Origin: Hofstenia miamia
Taxonomy: Eukaryota > Xenacoelomorpha > Acoela
Length of the DNA: 64,000 bases
Direction of reading: 5' to 3'
NCBI GenBank assembly: GCA_004352715.1
Contig: SCFE01000030.1
Coordinates: forward strand, 1,411,029 to 1,475,028
Positions 47,340 through 59,077 of the stretch are shown here, piece by piece (positions within the stretch are counted from its first letter, which is position 1; each line of letters opens with the position of its first letter). The notes beneath the pieces are model-generated. The model had not been told where the DNA came from. It made no database searches and saw only the letters and a program-made list of their open reading frames with translations. The translations under genes and the position numbers were made by a program.

Positions 47340-49300
47340 CAAATATATTGCTATCTCATTGTAAAAAATTCCACACATTCTAATGATTAACATCCACAAT
47401 CATTGTAATTTATTCCATTTTCAGGAAATCTAAACATTACATGCAAAAGGCTACATTTCATTTTACAAATATGCTGCTATTTTTCCATTGTAAAAATTCC
47501 ATGTGTTTAATTTGTTTTGCTAATATCAAAATACAAAAACAAGAAATTTTTTTGTTAAACTCAACATTACAGAGTGTAATATATGATAAAAGCAAACTAG
47601 TTTTAAGAAAATTTAAACAGGGTTTTATGCATAAAGGCGCAATTTTACTTCCTAAAATTTATACATGCTATATATTACGATTTATACATGCTTTCAATAT
47701 ACACTATTATTACATTAGTTTTACATATTGATCTTCTCTCTGCATTTCTTGGTGGTTTATATGCATTTTCAAGGTGCACACACATGTAGACTGTTGACTC
47801 ACACATCTTTTCCAGTTTTATTTGCTTGTGGGGTTTTACATGCTTGTGTGTTTTACATGGGCTTTCCACTATTCCACTGCTTTGTAACTTTATTGTATGG
47901 GTTTCATTCTCTGCCCTCCACATTGTATTGTAGTTGCCATAGAAATTAGAATACATTTTCTAGGTGATTCACCATTCTTCTAGCTAGCATAGTGCTACAC
48001 ACATCTGATTTCCAATCTATAGATATAATTCTCAATCACCAAATTAGTCACAAATCCATGCTGTGCTCCACTCTTCTAAACATATACACTCCTAAACACC
48101 TAGACCTATATGATATTTTGTATTAATCAATAGCAAAGTGTTTACAAAGAATTTGAGTTCTAGAACAGCTAATAATTCAATATGGAAAATTCAGTTGTTA
48201 GTTAAAAATGAGAAATTTAATGAAATGATTATGTATAAATAATTCCTTTCAGTCAATTGCTAGTAGAGAAATAGGAATTAAACACACAAAATTAAAAACA
48301 AAATACTTGATAAACCAATAAAACATATAAATTTCTTTAAAGCAAAAATTTGCATGAGCAAAAATATGTATGATGGAAAGAGAAATATTACAACAATATA
48401 TATAGACAGTGAAAATAAAATATTAACAATTATATGTCAACATACCTTGTTAATTATAGATGCATTTGAAATCAAAAATGCATTGCCTTCAATCTTTGAC
48501 CTATCACCAATTCATGTTGTTCTTTATCATTATATGGCAATAAACAAGTCTTTTTAAAGTGAAACCATCTTTAATTGAGGCAAAACATGTCTTAAATTGT
48601 GCTTACATTGTTGAACAATTGTGTATAATGTGTAAACTAGAACAAAGAACAAAGAAACTTTGTAAACATCACTGTTTTTTAAGAAATTAATTTTATTTTA
48701 TTAATTATTTATTGTAAACATTTTTATAAATTTTAATTTTCAAGTTAATTATTTTTTTGCAATTTATTTCTTTGCTAAGAATTGATTGAATTATAGTATT
48801 TGACTGAAATTCAATTACTGTTAAAATGTATCAGATGCTTTTGGTCATTGAAAGATAATGAATTTATGCTGTAAATTTACAGATAATGTCAATATGTGTT
48901 CCCTCCCATCATCAAATTAGTTTTTACCCATTATGAAGGAGATGGTGTTTATAATGTAATTTTGTTTCTTTACACATTGCATTGATAATATATGTAGTGT
49001 TTTCCTTTGCAAATCAAGACTCCAGGAAATTTTTATTGATGTTAGTAATATTAAACATGTACAAGCAATAAAGTTTTGCTTAATTGTATAATATTCACTA
49101 TCTAAATGTAAAAATAACTTACCCCACATTTGAGAAATTCCACCATCCTTGACTCAATCTCTGTAAAAAGTGAATAATGCACTACATTTTGCAACTCTGA
49201 AAAATAATATTGATATATTTATTAAATTAAAAACATAAATGTATAGTTAAAACTTTGGAGTTTACACAAATGCTGCAAACATCAAATGGAATAATTTTGA
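47340..49300. other. stretch without a supported gene
   Basis: Very AT-rich. Short frames (47441-47731 +, 48354-48557 +) have no recognisable motif. Given the capsid remnant just to the right, part of this may be decayed Polinton sequence, but I see nothing that proves it. Confidence 0.4.
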
Positions 49301-49315
49301 TTTTCCGTCATTTCT

Positions 49316-50385
49316 TCATTCTGTGCAAATATACAGCATGATATAAAGCCTCCTGATCCCAGTAAACTCATTCACTTGACCTTGCTCAGTGCAAAACTTT
49401 ACATTTATTCTATTGATATATAATCGTGACACCAGTTTATACATTGGATTTTGTTTTTTGTGATGAATAATTGGGGTGATGCTTGGTTTTGTAGCATATG
49501 TCAACATCAAGGGACATTTATCAAATAATGGTAATTGTCTGCTTCCAACAAATTGAGGTTCTACAATATCAGTTTGTACCAATAAACAATGATTTCCAGC
49601 ATATGTATTGAATTCTTATGTAGCATTGGTTGTTTTGTTTGGATATATCTTTCCATAAAATCCTAGCATATTTCCAGCCTAGTCTAAATCCACCTCATAT
49701 TTTTTTGTTATACTGTGTGTAGGGTATTCCGCCACTATCATTATTTATTCCCAGACCCCTTATTGATTGATAATATGCCTGTGCATAGTTGTCATCTCCA
49801 ACTAACATAGGGGTGTATGCAATATTTGATCCTCCACGGATTATAGTAAATTGGTGAAGTTCTATAAATTTATAGGAAAATGGATTTGTAAACATTTGGT
49901 GATTTGGAACAATTGCCAAGCGATTCTTCTAACAGGTTCATTGGAAAAAAATTTTCCCTAGTAAGCGTGTTCTGACCCGCTGGAATAATAAATGTGTGTG
50001 TAAGAATTCTTGTAAAGTGGTATGTAGCAGGAGTTGTCAATAGCGTTTTTTCAATTGCAAAATGCACACTTTTTGTTACTCTGAGCTTTCTTAGAGTTAA
50101 GAAGGCACCCTTAATTTCCGTTTTGTATTCTGCATTTTCATCTGCAATTATGGAAAAATCGTCTTGCGATCTTAAAAGCTTTACCTAAATATCAACACCA
50201 GGTATTAGTAATTTTTCACATTGGAAAAAATCAATGGCAAGAGGACCATAGAAGCTTGCCACCTGGCTTTCCCTGGTTAGCGCTCTGCGTCTAAACTGAC
50301 CATCTTTTTCATCACAATCTTTCATCAGTTTATCAGGGTGTTTTTCATAATAATACCCACTTGACATTAAAGTGGTGTTTCGCAC
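49316..50385 (-). pseudogene. Polinton/Maverick-type capsid gene remnant, broken
   Basis: Four minus-strand frames (50385-50185, 50067-49870, 49919-49695, 49582-49316) line up in order with frame shifts and stops between them. Visible landmarks include FYGPLAIDFF, a KLLRSQDDFS block, HTFIIPAGQ, NPFSYKFIEL and, further on, LGFYGKIY and TDIVEPQFVG. This series resembles the major capsid protein annotated in many animals as F54H12.2-like, with the last part resembling the companion minor capsid (penton-like) protein. Both are encoded by Polinton/Maverick virus-like transposons. The two parts lie closer than expected, suggesting an internal deletion. Frame breaks show it is non-functional. No polymerase B, integrase, protease or ATPase gene was recognised. 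Identification is from remembered family patterns, not a search. Confidence 0.55.
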
Positions 50386-50436
50386 TATAAAGTTATACCT
50401 GAAAGTGTTTCATGAAGAAGAGGAATGATTTCCAAA

Positions 50437-50598
50437 ATGATATTTAGTACACCTGCAGGTACACCAGATTCATCTGATGACAACTCAATAGAAAACTATT
50501 CTGAAGACGAAGGACAAGCTAAAACACCTCGCCAATCAATACTAGTGCTTCAAAGTGCACAAGGTTTTAAGAAAAAGGGAGCATTTGAACTGTTGTGA
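50437..50598 (+). CDS. small acidic ORF of unknown function
   Basis: 53 residues from ATG to TGA. The first half is Ser/Asp/Glu-rich (GTPDSSDDNSIENYSEDEGQ) and the second half is basic. It lies in the short space between the capsid remnant and the 590-residue gene, on the opposite strand to both. Composition looks more coding-like than the surrounding AT-rich DNA. It may be an exon or a leftover of the Polinton; I do not recognise it. Confidence 0.3.
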   Translation: MIFSTPAGTPDSSDDNSIENYSEDEGQAKTPRQSILVLQSAQGFKKKGAFELL

Positions 50599-50975
50599 AA
50601 ATATAATCAAATATTTTTATTGGAATTAGAAACATAATATATATTGATGAATATATTGGGATTGAAATCTTAGTGCTTAATCTTTGATTCAAATATAATG
50701 TTTACCGATTTCAATCCAAATCAAGATGCAAATTTCATATTCTTCCTAGCTAAAACAAATCTGACTTTTTACTCTTTTCATTCTCAATGTTGCTTCAAAA
50801 AAGACCATCATAAGAAAATTAATGAAAAATAATTACATGCAAAAATATATTTTACAAGGGTATATTTACTCAAACCTGTTCATTATTAATTGCACGAATT
50901 TTACAACAAAAATTGAATGCATGCGAACACCAAGAATCATAGTTAATTTTTTGAGCTGTGTATAAGTATTATAAG

Positions 50976-52748
50976 CTACAAATACAGAATATTTAAAGCG
51001 ATACAAATGTGAGATCCATTTGTTGCAAAAAAGTCATCATGAGCATCCAAATTCACATCTACTAATTTTGCTTGTAAAGCATTTTCTAAACATGGATATT
51101 TACTTGGATTCGCTGAATATATATAAATATACCCAAAATCTGAGTACCAACCATTAACAAAGTATTTATCAAAATTAAAAACCGATGATTTTAATATTAT
51201 GGTATCAAGTTCTTCATCATCGTCAAGATAGCCAGTTAAGACATATGCCGGAAATGATATATTAAGCACTAAGTTCATTCTATGGATGTGCAGAGCATTT
51301 ATCCAAGTGAATTCATAGATACTTCGTTCATTACTAAAGCAAGTTAAGTCATCAGCTACAAAGAGATGTTTGCATTGATCAATAAGATTCAAGAAGTCCA
51401 CGAAAATTTCTGATATCTTGAAGTCTTTATCCAATTCAAAGACTGCAAAAATGTTTGTTAAATTACCTATATTATAGTGGTCTTTGCAGATCGTTTTGTT
51501 GAAATTATTTGTCAAATTGTGGCAGGATTGGTTAACGCTATTCGAGCCATACACTATCAGTGACATTGTATCTGGAATATATCTATTAGTAATAACGAGT
51601 AACGGAATATGCATTATGATTCCCATTGTGTAGTTTGATGCTCGTAGCATATAACCACTGAATCTATGAAAGACAGCATATTTTAATGTTCTGAATTGCA
51701 CACAGAAAAAAAGTGTTAAATTTTTAGTTATCAAATCTGTACAAACTGGTTTGAATGAAAATTGGAAAATTTCATGAGTATCAGAAATGCTCGAATTAAA
51801 AAATTCACTCTTAGAGTGCAAAGAATAAACAGAATTATTTACATAGCAAAGCATTTCTAACCCAAAGCTATAGAAATATTTGCCAAATCCAAGTAAATCA
51901 TTACAAAATGAAGAAAACCTGGTTTTTTGAACATTAATTTTGTTTACTTCATGAAGTGGGTTGTACAAATATTTTCTAGCAGTGCTTTCAATAAGTTTTT
52001 GATTTATGTTCTGATATGGACATTCGAGCTTCACGCTTAAATAATATACGAAAAACTGATATTTAACTAAATTTTCCATGTGAAAAATAGCCACCATGTC
52101 AGTAGAATTTCGAAGATGATAATTTAAAGCATGATTATCAACTAATAATTGCAACCAAACGTCTCTAAAGTAAAGCTGTTCATATGATATTCGAAAATTA
52201 AAGTCTTCAAATGAAATTTTCGGGAGGTTTCCGATTTGGAGAAATGACAAAGGGGTGCAAGAGAAAAACTTTGCTGTCATATTTTTGTAATATGCCACAA
52301 CAACAACTTCAAATTCAAATGAATCAGATGAGATTTTGCAGCTAACTGTAACTTTCGGAAATCTATCCCAAAAACGTGGTAGAAAAGAGCAATCACCAAC
52401 TAAGATACTGTTTTGGTTGCTCTTTAAAAGAACATCAACTTGAACTTCGTCTAATTTTGGCAATATTAGTGAAATATCCATATGCTCACTGCTAGGCGGA
52501 AAAGCATCCAGTATTTTAAACTTAGTAGCAGCTAAATAGAATTTTGATCCATGAATATGTTCCACTGTTAAACTTGTTCGCTTACATTCGATTAATACAC
52601 CTTCAGACATAGTCATTGATGATTTTTGAACACAATTCTTTAATTGCCTCAATTCTATATCATATTCAGTCACAAAATAGTATTTGCTAATGAAGGAGAA
52701 CACAGGGGTAGATGTCAGCAGAATTAAAATCAAGTTCTTTAAGTACAT
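50976..52748 (-). CDS. unidentified secreted glycoprotein, 590 residues
   Basis: This is the longest gap-free ORF in the window and is intact in a single exon. It begins with a signal peptide (MYLKNLILILLTSTPVFSF); this is the first Met and gives a complete leader. About a dozen N-glycosylation sequons are present (NMTA, NSTD, NNSV, NLTL, NYTM, NQSC, NKTI, NISF, NGSH and others) and 16 Cys, an even number fitting disulfides. No hydrophobic anchor follows the leader, so secretion is likely. Composition is rich in Phe, Tyr, Leu and Asn, with alternating hydrophobic patterns suggesting beta structure. I recognise no domain. A 590-codon ORF surviving in DNA this AT-rich implies selection or recent origin. 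The capsid remnant downstream on the same strand raises the possibility that it belongs to a virus-like element; a lineage-specific host gene is equally possible. Confidence 0.6.
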   Translation of the reverse strand: MYLKNLILILLTSTPVFSFISKYYFVTEYDIELRQLKNCVQKSSMTMSEGVLIECKRTSLTVEHIHGSKFYLAATKFKILDAFPPSSEHMDISLILPKLDEVQVDVLLKSNQNSILVGDCSFLPRFWDRFPKVTVSCKISSDSFEFEVVVVAYYKNMTAKFFSCTPLSFLQIGNLPKISFEDFNFRISYEQLYFRDVWLQLLVDNHALNYHLRNSTDMVAIFHMENLVKYQFFVYYLSVKLECPYQNINQKLIESTARKYLYNPLHEVNKINVQKTRFSSFCNDLLGFGKYFYSFGLEMLCYVNNSVYSLHSKSEFFNSSISDTHEIFQFSFKPVCTDLITKNLTLFFCVQFRTLKYAVFHRFSGYMLRASNYTMGIIMHIPLLVITNRYIPDTMSLIVYGSNSVNQSCHNLTNNFNKTICKDHYNIGNLTNIFAVFELDKDFKISEIFVDFLNLIDQCKHLFVADDLTCFSNERSIYEFTWINALHIHRMNLVLNISFPAYVLTGYLDDDEELDTIILKSSVFNFDKYFVNGWYSDFGYIYIYSANPSKYPCLENALQAKLVDVNLDAHDDFFATNGSHICIALNILYL

Positions 52749-53096
52749 TAAATTTGAGAATACATGTACAACATGAGCTCCACCTGTTTTGCTTTATTAA
52801 ACAAAATCACTTTGATTATCTCAATAAATTCATGCATTTTTAATCACTCAAAAACAACACTATTATTTTTGCATTGTTTTTCTATTATGAGAGAAGATTT
52901 TGTGCAAATTTTATTGTGTCAGTAAGAAATATAAAATTGAAATAAGTAAAATATTTTTATATATTTAATGCTGTCAACAAAAGAAAGAAATGAGAAAACA
53001 ACAGTCAGAACGACCATTTCGGATAAGACCAATTCTTAATAATCAACACTTACCAGATAAGTGACAACTAACAAGCGATGTCACTAAGGCAATGTC
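52749..53096. other. upstream region of the 590-residue gene
   Basis: AT-rich, nothing recognised; probable promoter side of the minus-strand gene. Confidence 0.4.
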
Positions 53097-53145
53097 ACCA
53101 GGGGCCCAGCTAACCGGGGGTGCTAGGAGTGATGCACCCCCCCCC
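53094..53145 (+). repeat. left-end fragment of a CAGGGGCCCAGC repeat
   Basis: CAGGGGCCCAGCTAACCGGG followed by GGTGCTAGGAGTGATGCACC, then a C run, cut by the 10-N gap 53146-53155. It is the same terminus as at 53274 and 56187. Confidence 0.7.
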
Positions 53146-53155
53146 NNNNNNNNNN

Positions 53156-53273
53156 GAGACACTCTAAACGAAGAGCAGCTAGCAGAATTCCTCCAGAACA
53201 ATTCCGACGCGATTTCTGCAATGGTTCATTCTGATTCTAGTGCCATTTATGAATTATCGCACTCAACATATAC
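53156..53273 (+). other. coding-like island between repeat ends
   Basis: The only stretch nearby with balanced base composition. The frame reads DTLNEEQLAEFLQNNSDAIS followed by AMVHSDSSAIYELSHSTYTT and is open throughout, but it is cut by a gap on the left and by the repeat at 53274 on the right. It could be an exon or exon relic. No family recognised. Confidence 0.35.
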
Positions 53274-55238
53274 TACTACCAGGGGCCCAGCTAACTGGGG
53301 GTGCTGGGGGTGATGCACCCCCCAATATTTTTTCTCAGGGGGCAGCAAAATGACCATTTAACAGATATTGCGTTCATTTAATTTTCCACTCATTTTCTAA
53401 ATTGACAATGCTGTCAGTCCATCTCTTTCAACATTTTTTTTGAAATATACATGTATATTTGAATAAGTGATTTGTGTTTTCTCTGTAAGTGTAATTCTTC
53501 AATCTTACCCATTACAAGTTTGATACAAAATCTGTTTTCGACCTATTTCATTTGTTCTATTCTTCTAATTTAAACAAAAGATTAGCATTAATCAGTTTGC
53601 AAATGGACATGAACCTATCCATTCCATTCCATTTCCAGATTGTGAAATGGAAATATAATGGAAATTTGTGGAAAAAAAAATTCAAAAAGCAGACATTCTC
53701 AACACCATAGAAAATGTTAAACACACCTTAAATGTGCTTAAGAAAATATAAATGTTTTAAGAACTGTAAAAATTGTTTTATAATAACTTAAATACGTTTG
53801 TGTCATACTGAGTGTTAAACACTTAATTGTATAAAATATAAGGCTATAGTAAGTCTTAAAAAGTTCTTTTATTTGAGTAATCTCTGCATGAACAAGAGAA
53901 TTCAAAATAACACAAGATGAATACAAGTCAAAATTTTGTTAATGTAAACCACATTGACTGAATATTTGCTTCAGCACACTGTTACAACTAAAGCAGTTCT
54001 AGCTTCAATGNTTTTCGACCTATTTCATTTGTTCTATTCTTCTAATTTAAACAAAAGATTAGCATTAATCAGTTTGCAAATGGACATGAACCCATCCATT
54101 CCATTTCATTTCCAGATTGTGAATTGGAAATATGATGGAAATTTGTGGAAATAAAAATTCAAAAAGCAGACATTCTCAACACCAAAGAAAATGTTAAACA
54201 CACCTTAAATGTGCTTAAGAAAATATATATGTTTTAATAACAGTAAAAATTGTTTTATAATAACTTAAATACATTTCAGTCATACAGACTGTTGAACACT
54301 TTCTCTAAAATAGGAATACACTTAATTGTATAAACTATAAGGCTATAGTCAGTCTTAAAAAGTTCTTTTATTTGAGTAATCTCTGCATGAACAAGAGAAT
54401 TCAAAATAACACAAGACGAATACAAGTTGCAGGGGCAGCATGTAAATGTCTGATAATGAATGCAAATTGGGGAAAAAATGTGGCCTTTTGTATTAACTAA
54501 TACTCTTATACATGCATTAATGCATTAATAATCAAAAAGACATCACGAGTACTTTCAGAAATAAATTTTAGCTAGTATTTTGGGCGTAAAACAAAGTATG
54601 TGAACATAGCCAACGGTTGGACGCCGCTACAGCCTGCTAACGGACCAGAACATTAGCATATATATGGATATAGAGTCCCATTTGTGACATCTAATATCAA
54701 AATAGCAATTTTGTTATGACCAATATATCGGTGCATCTTCTTACGGTGTAGCAACAACTCAATAATTTACAGAATGTTAGTGATACATAACAGTTTACTA
54801 TATGAGTTTTGCAATATATTGTGGCCATACATAGTTTACTTTAATTTATTTATTTATCTTATTCTCTAAAAGTGTACTTTTATTGTGAACAATTCTGGAA
54901 ATTTGAAATATCCTTGGTTGAGGTAAGGTTCAACAGTATTCCAAAATTCTATTATTTATGCATTAGTAGCTCCAACAAATAGTAATTTTTGTTCAACTTA
55001 TAGTCAGTTTAGTGAGTTATGAAGGCCCACAGTCCCAAAAGTTTATGTGACGTGGCTAGTACATGACTAGGGCAAAATCCAATTAAACTACGTGGGACTA
55101 GGACCAGCGAAATACTTGTCCTGCAGAACCATAATCACTAGTTCTAAGAGTTACGGAAAGAACTGGACATTTATGGAAAATTATGGAAATGCTTTTGAAA
55201 TAGTTGTGGAAATGGAAATAGAAATAGAAAACAATTTC
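53274..55238 (+). mobile_element. CAGGGGCCCAGC repeat family, copy A
   Basis: Starts CAGGGGCCCAGCTAACTGGG, then a GGGGGTGATGCACCCCCC hairpin-like block and ATTTTTTCTCAGGGGGCAGC. The body matches copy B (56187-58291) in order, for example TATCGGTGCATCTTC near 54730 against 57444. An internal segment (53534-53930) is repeated at 54012-54428 across N 54011. Copy A continues into the gap at 55239. No ORF is present; the element is probably hAT-like and non-autonomous. Confidence 0.6.
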
Positions 55239-55617
55239 NNNNNNNNNNNNNNNNNNNNNNNNNNNNNNNNNNNNNNNNNNNNNNNNNNNNNNNNNNNNNN
55301 NNNNNNNNNNNNNNNNNNNNNNNNNNNNNNNNNNNNNNNNNNNNNNNNNNNNNNNNNNNNNNNNNNNNNNNNNNNNNNNNNNNNNNNNNNNNNNNNNNNN
55401 NNNNNNNNNNNNNNNNNNNNNNNNNNNNNNNNNNNNNNNNNNNNNNNNNNNNNNNNNNNNNNNNNNNNNNNNNNNNNNNNNNNNNNNNNNNNNNNNNNNN
55501 NNNNNNNNNNNNNNNNNNNNNNNNNNNNNNNNNNNNNNNNNNNNNNNNNNNNNNNNNNNNNNNNNNNNNNNNNNNNNNNNNNNNNNNNNNNNNNNNNNNN
55601 NNNNNNNNNNNNNNNNN
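55239..55617. other. assembly gap (379 N)
   Basis: Undetermined bases truncating copy A of the CAGGGGCCCAGC family. Confidence 0.99.
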
Positions 55618-56186
55618 AAAAATAAATCTTTCTAAATTATTTTAATTTTTTTGCCGAAAATGGTTTAATTTAACCAATCAAAATCGATTTTGAAGCTCCC
55701 TTCTGTACACCACTTCTATGTTTTATTAATCCCATCTTTGTATTACTTTGTATTTGACATGATTTTTTTTGCTTTCAACTACCATATTAATATACCACTA
55801 AAAATTGGTCAAAAATATATTCAGCCTAGTGAAAGTCAGAATAGAAAATACATATTTCCACTTTCTTGGTGAAGCATTTGCATTCATGTGGCTGTTATTT
55901 CCAGCAAATGATTTTGTAGTAAGCTCAGAATGATAAAGAATTAGTTGCAAACAATGTTGAGTAATGACTGAATAGAAAAACTTTTGCTCTTATATTGGGA
56001 AATATATTTGAAAGAACATTTGAAAATGGCTAGTGTAATATAAACTTATCATTACAATTGAAGAAACAGTCATTGGGTTTTTCTATGTGGAGTTGAAGTT
56101 TTCCCATTATATTGATTTGTCAACTAAGTTTTGCTTATGTACATAGACTTGTAGCAGAAACATTTTTACCATTGAATTAGGGTAGG
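55618..56186. other. stretch without a supported gene
   Basis: AT-rich. Short frame 55690-55872 has no recognisable motif. Confidence 0.4.
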
Positions 56187-58291
56187 CAGGGGCCCAGCTA
56201 ACCGGGGGTGCTGGGGGTGATGCACCCCCGAATATTTTTTCTCAGGGGGCAGCAAAATGACTATTTAATAGATGTTGTGTTCATTTAATTTTTCACTCAT
56301 TTTCTAAATTTACAATGCAGTCAGTCTATCACTTTCAACATTTTTTTGAAATATATATTTGAATAAGAGATTTGTGTTTTCTGTCTAAATGTAACTCTTG
56401 AATCTCAGCCATTACAAGTGTGACACAAGATCAATATTTTCGACCTATTTCATTTGTCCTATTGTTCTAATTTAAACAAAAATTAGCTTTGATCAGTTTT
56501 GCATATGGACATGGACATATCCATTCCATTCCATTTCCAGATTGTCAAATAAAAATTCAAAAAACAGACATTCTCAACACCATAGAAAATGTTAAACACA
56601 CCGTAAATTTGCTTAAGAAAATATAAATGGTTTAAGAACAGTACTAATTGTTTTACAATAACCAAAATACGTTTACGATTAAGTCATTCAGAGCTTTGAA
56701 AGCTTTCTCCAAAATAGGAGGAGATTTGTATAAACTACCAGGCTAGTCAGTCTTAAAAAGTTATTTCATTTGTGCAATCTCTGCATGAACAAGAGAATTC
56801 AAAAGAACACATGAAGAATACAAGTTAAAATGTTGTTAATGTAAACCACATTGACTCAATATTTGCTTCAGCACTCTGTTACAACTAAAGCAGTTCTAGC
56901 TTCAATGCCTAAGTTAGTGTTCTGTGGCATGGCAATTGTCTTAGCACAGCCGTGTGCAAAATAAATTTTGTACTTAGAGGGCAGTTGGCCAAAAGACTTT
57001 GGATGTATCTTGCAGTTGGCTTTAAGCCTTTAGCCGTATCCGGCTGTTAATCGGGACGTTTTCGCCTTAGTCAACGTTTTTTACTATTACTGAGTGCAAT
57101 GCAAAGATTCAAGCATGCTCATACTTTAAAAAATTAAAGAAAATTGTGAAAATGTTTAAGTTTTAAAAACAACAATACAAATATATATCATGGAAACAAA
57201 TTGTTCATCATATTGTTAAAAAAAAAATTTAAGCAAGGAAATAGCTAAAATTTAGTTAACATGGGCTGGGCTGAGCTGCTTTTTTATCTGTAATAATATT
57301 TCCTCATCCAATAAAAAAGTTTTCACATCCATTTTGTGTTGCAGGTGCAGCATTAAATTTTGTCTAATTTAGAGCAATTCTAAGACTGCGCCTAGTCCCA
57401 TTTGTGACATTTAATATCAAATAGCAATTTTGTTGCCAATATATCGGTACCTCTTTTTAGGGTGTAGCAACAACTCAATAATATAGCTATTTACAGAATG
57501 ATAGTGATACATAACAGTTTACTGCATGAGTTTTGCAAACCATTGTAGCCATAAATAGATGACTTTAAATTTATTTCTTATCTTATTCTCTAAAAGTGTA
57601 CTTTTATTGTGAAAAATTTTGGAAATTTAAAATATCCTTGGCTGAGGTAAGGTTCAAAAGTATTCCAAAATTTTATTATGTGCTTTAGCAGCTCCAAAAA
57701 ATAATGTCATCTATTGGCACTGAATAGTAATTTTGGTTCAACTTATAGTCAGCTTAATCAACCAATACTAGTGTTATGGAGGGCCACTCTTTCCCAAAAG
57801 TTTATGAGGCGTGGCTGGTACATGACTAAGGCAAAATCCAATGAAACAAGTGGAACTAGGACCAGCAAAATATTTGTCTTGCAGAACCATAATCACTAGT
57901 TCTAAGAGTTATGGAAAGATGTGGACATTTATGGAAAATTATGGAAATGTTTATAAAATAGTTGTCGAAATGGAATGGAAATAGAAGAAAATTTCACTTC
58001 CATATAACAAAGATAACAAGAGTGAACCTACCTTATGAAAAACTACTTGAATTTTAAATTGTATAGATTTTGTATCATTGTTTTTTGTTTTAATATACCA
58101 ATCATCAAACATGTCTTACATGTTTATTTTGCATATTTTGTTAATTATTATATTGGCTATTAAGATTGCACTATATATGTACATGTAGTAGGTTTTAAGA
58201 AATAAACTGAGACGAATCTAGTTGCAACTATTGAAGGGGCAGCCATTTTGCTAATGCACCCCCTCATATATTTTTTCTCGCTCGGCCCTTG
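56187..58291 (+). mobile_element. CAGGGGCCCAGC repeat family, copy B
   Basis: The left end CAGGGGCCCAGC (56187) and the inverted right end CAAGGGCCGAGC (58280-58291) agree at 10 of 12 positions. Both ends are followed inward by a GC-rich block with GATGCACCCCC or its inverse, and ATATTTTTTCTC. The body is about 2.1 kb without ORFs. Flanking 8-mers (AGGGTAGG, TATGTTAC) do not match, so the target duplication is unproven. CAGGGG-type ends suggest hAT. Confidence 0.6.
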
Positions 58292-59077
58292 TATGTTACA
58301 ATAAAGTTTATTTATGACTGCAACAAAAAATCATAGAGCAAATATTTTAATCTCGAAAATCGAAAAGTCCACTCCCAAAGAAATATTTATTGCTACACAC
58401 AACTGCTTAAAATTTGTAACTTGAAAAATATATATTCGGTTGACAGTAATAAGAGAAACTCTGCTAATTCAGAAATGATTTTGTCAATAGTCAATCTCTA
58501 CATATATTTTTAATGCAATTTCTTCGATTGAAATAAACAGTGCTTCTTTATCAAGCAAAATTTTTCAATAGAATAGAAAACAGATTTTTGCGAGAGACAT
58601 TTTATGTAATGCGAACATGAATTTATTTTTACAGCGAATCTTTGCTAATAAATCGTGGCATACCATTGTCACTATTGAGAATATAATAGTACTACAGCTT
58701 ACAGCAATTCGATTAGCATCTTTAAAATTTCAATTAAAATAAATTTAAGCAAAAACGCATTATAATTATACTAATTATACAGAACTTGAACGCGATTAAA
58801 CTTCAATTGACATTTTATTGTGGAAGAGTTATTATCGTTTTATAATTCATGGTTTAGGCCTGTGGTAACAATAGGCCTCCTGGGGAAGGCCAGCCACATT
58901 AAATAAATAGCTTCAGCATTTCTGATGGCCACCTCCTGGGTGAATGTGGAAGTGTCATCATATTTTAGAATGAAAAGGAAACTTTACAAGTTGAAGATTT
59001 TACACATCAGTCATTTGTGACTATTTTGTAGTGTATGATTTTACATTTAGTACAATTTATACACAATTGATAAATAT
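58292..59077. other. stretch without a supported gene
   Basis: AT-rich, no coding sequence or repeat recognised. Confidence 0.5.
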
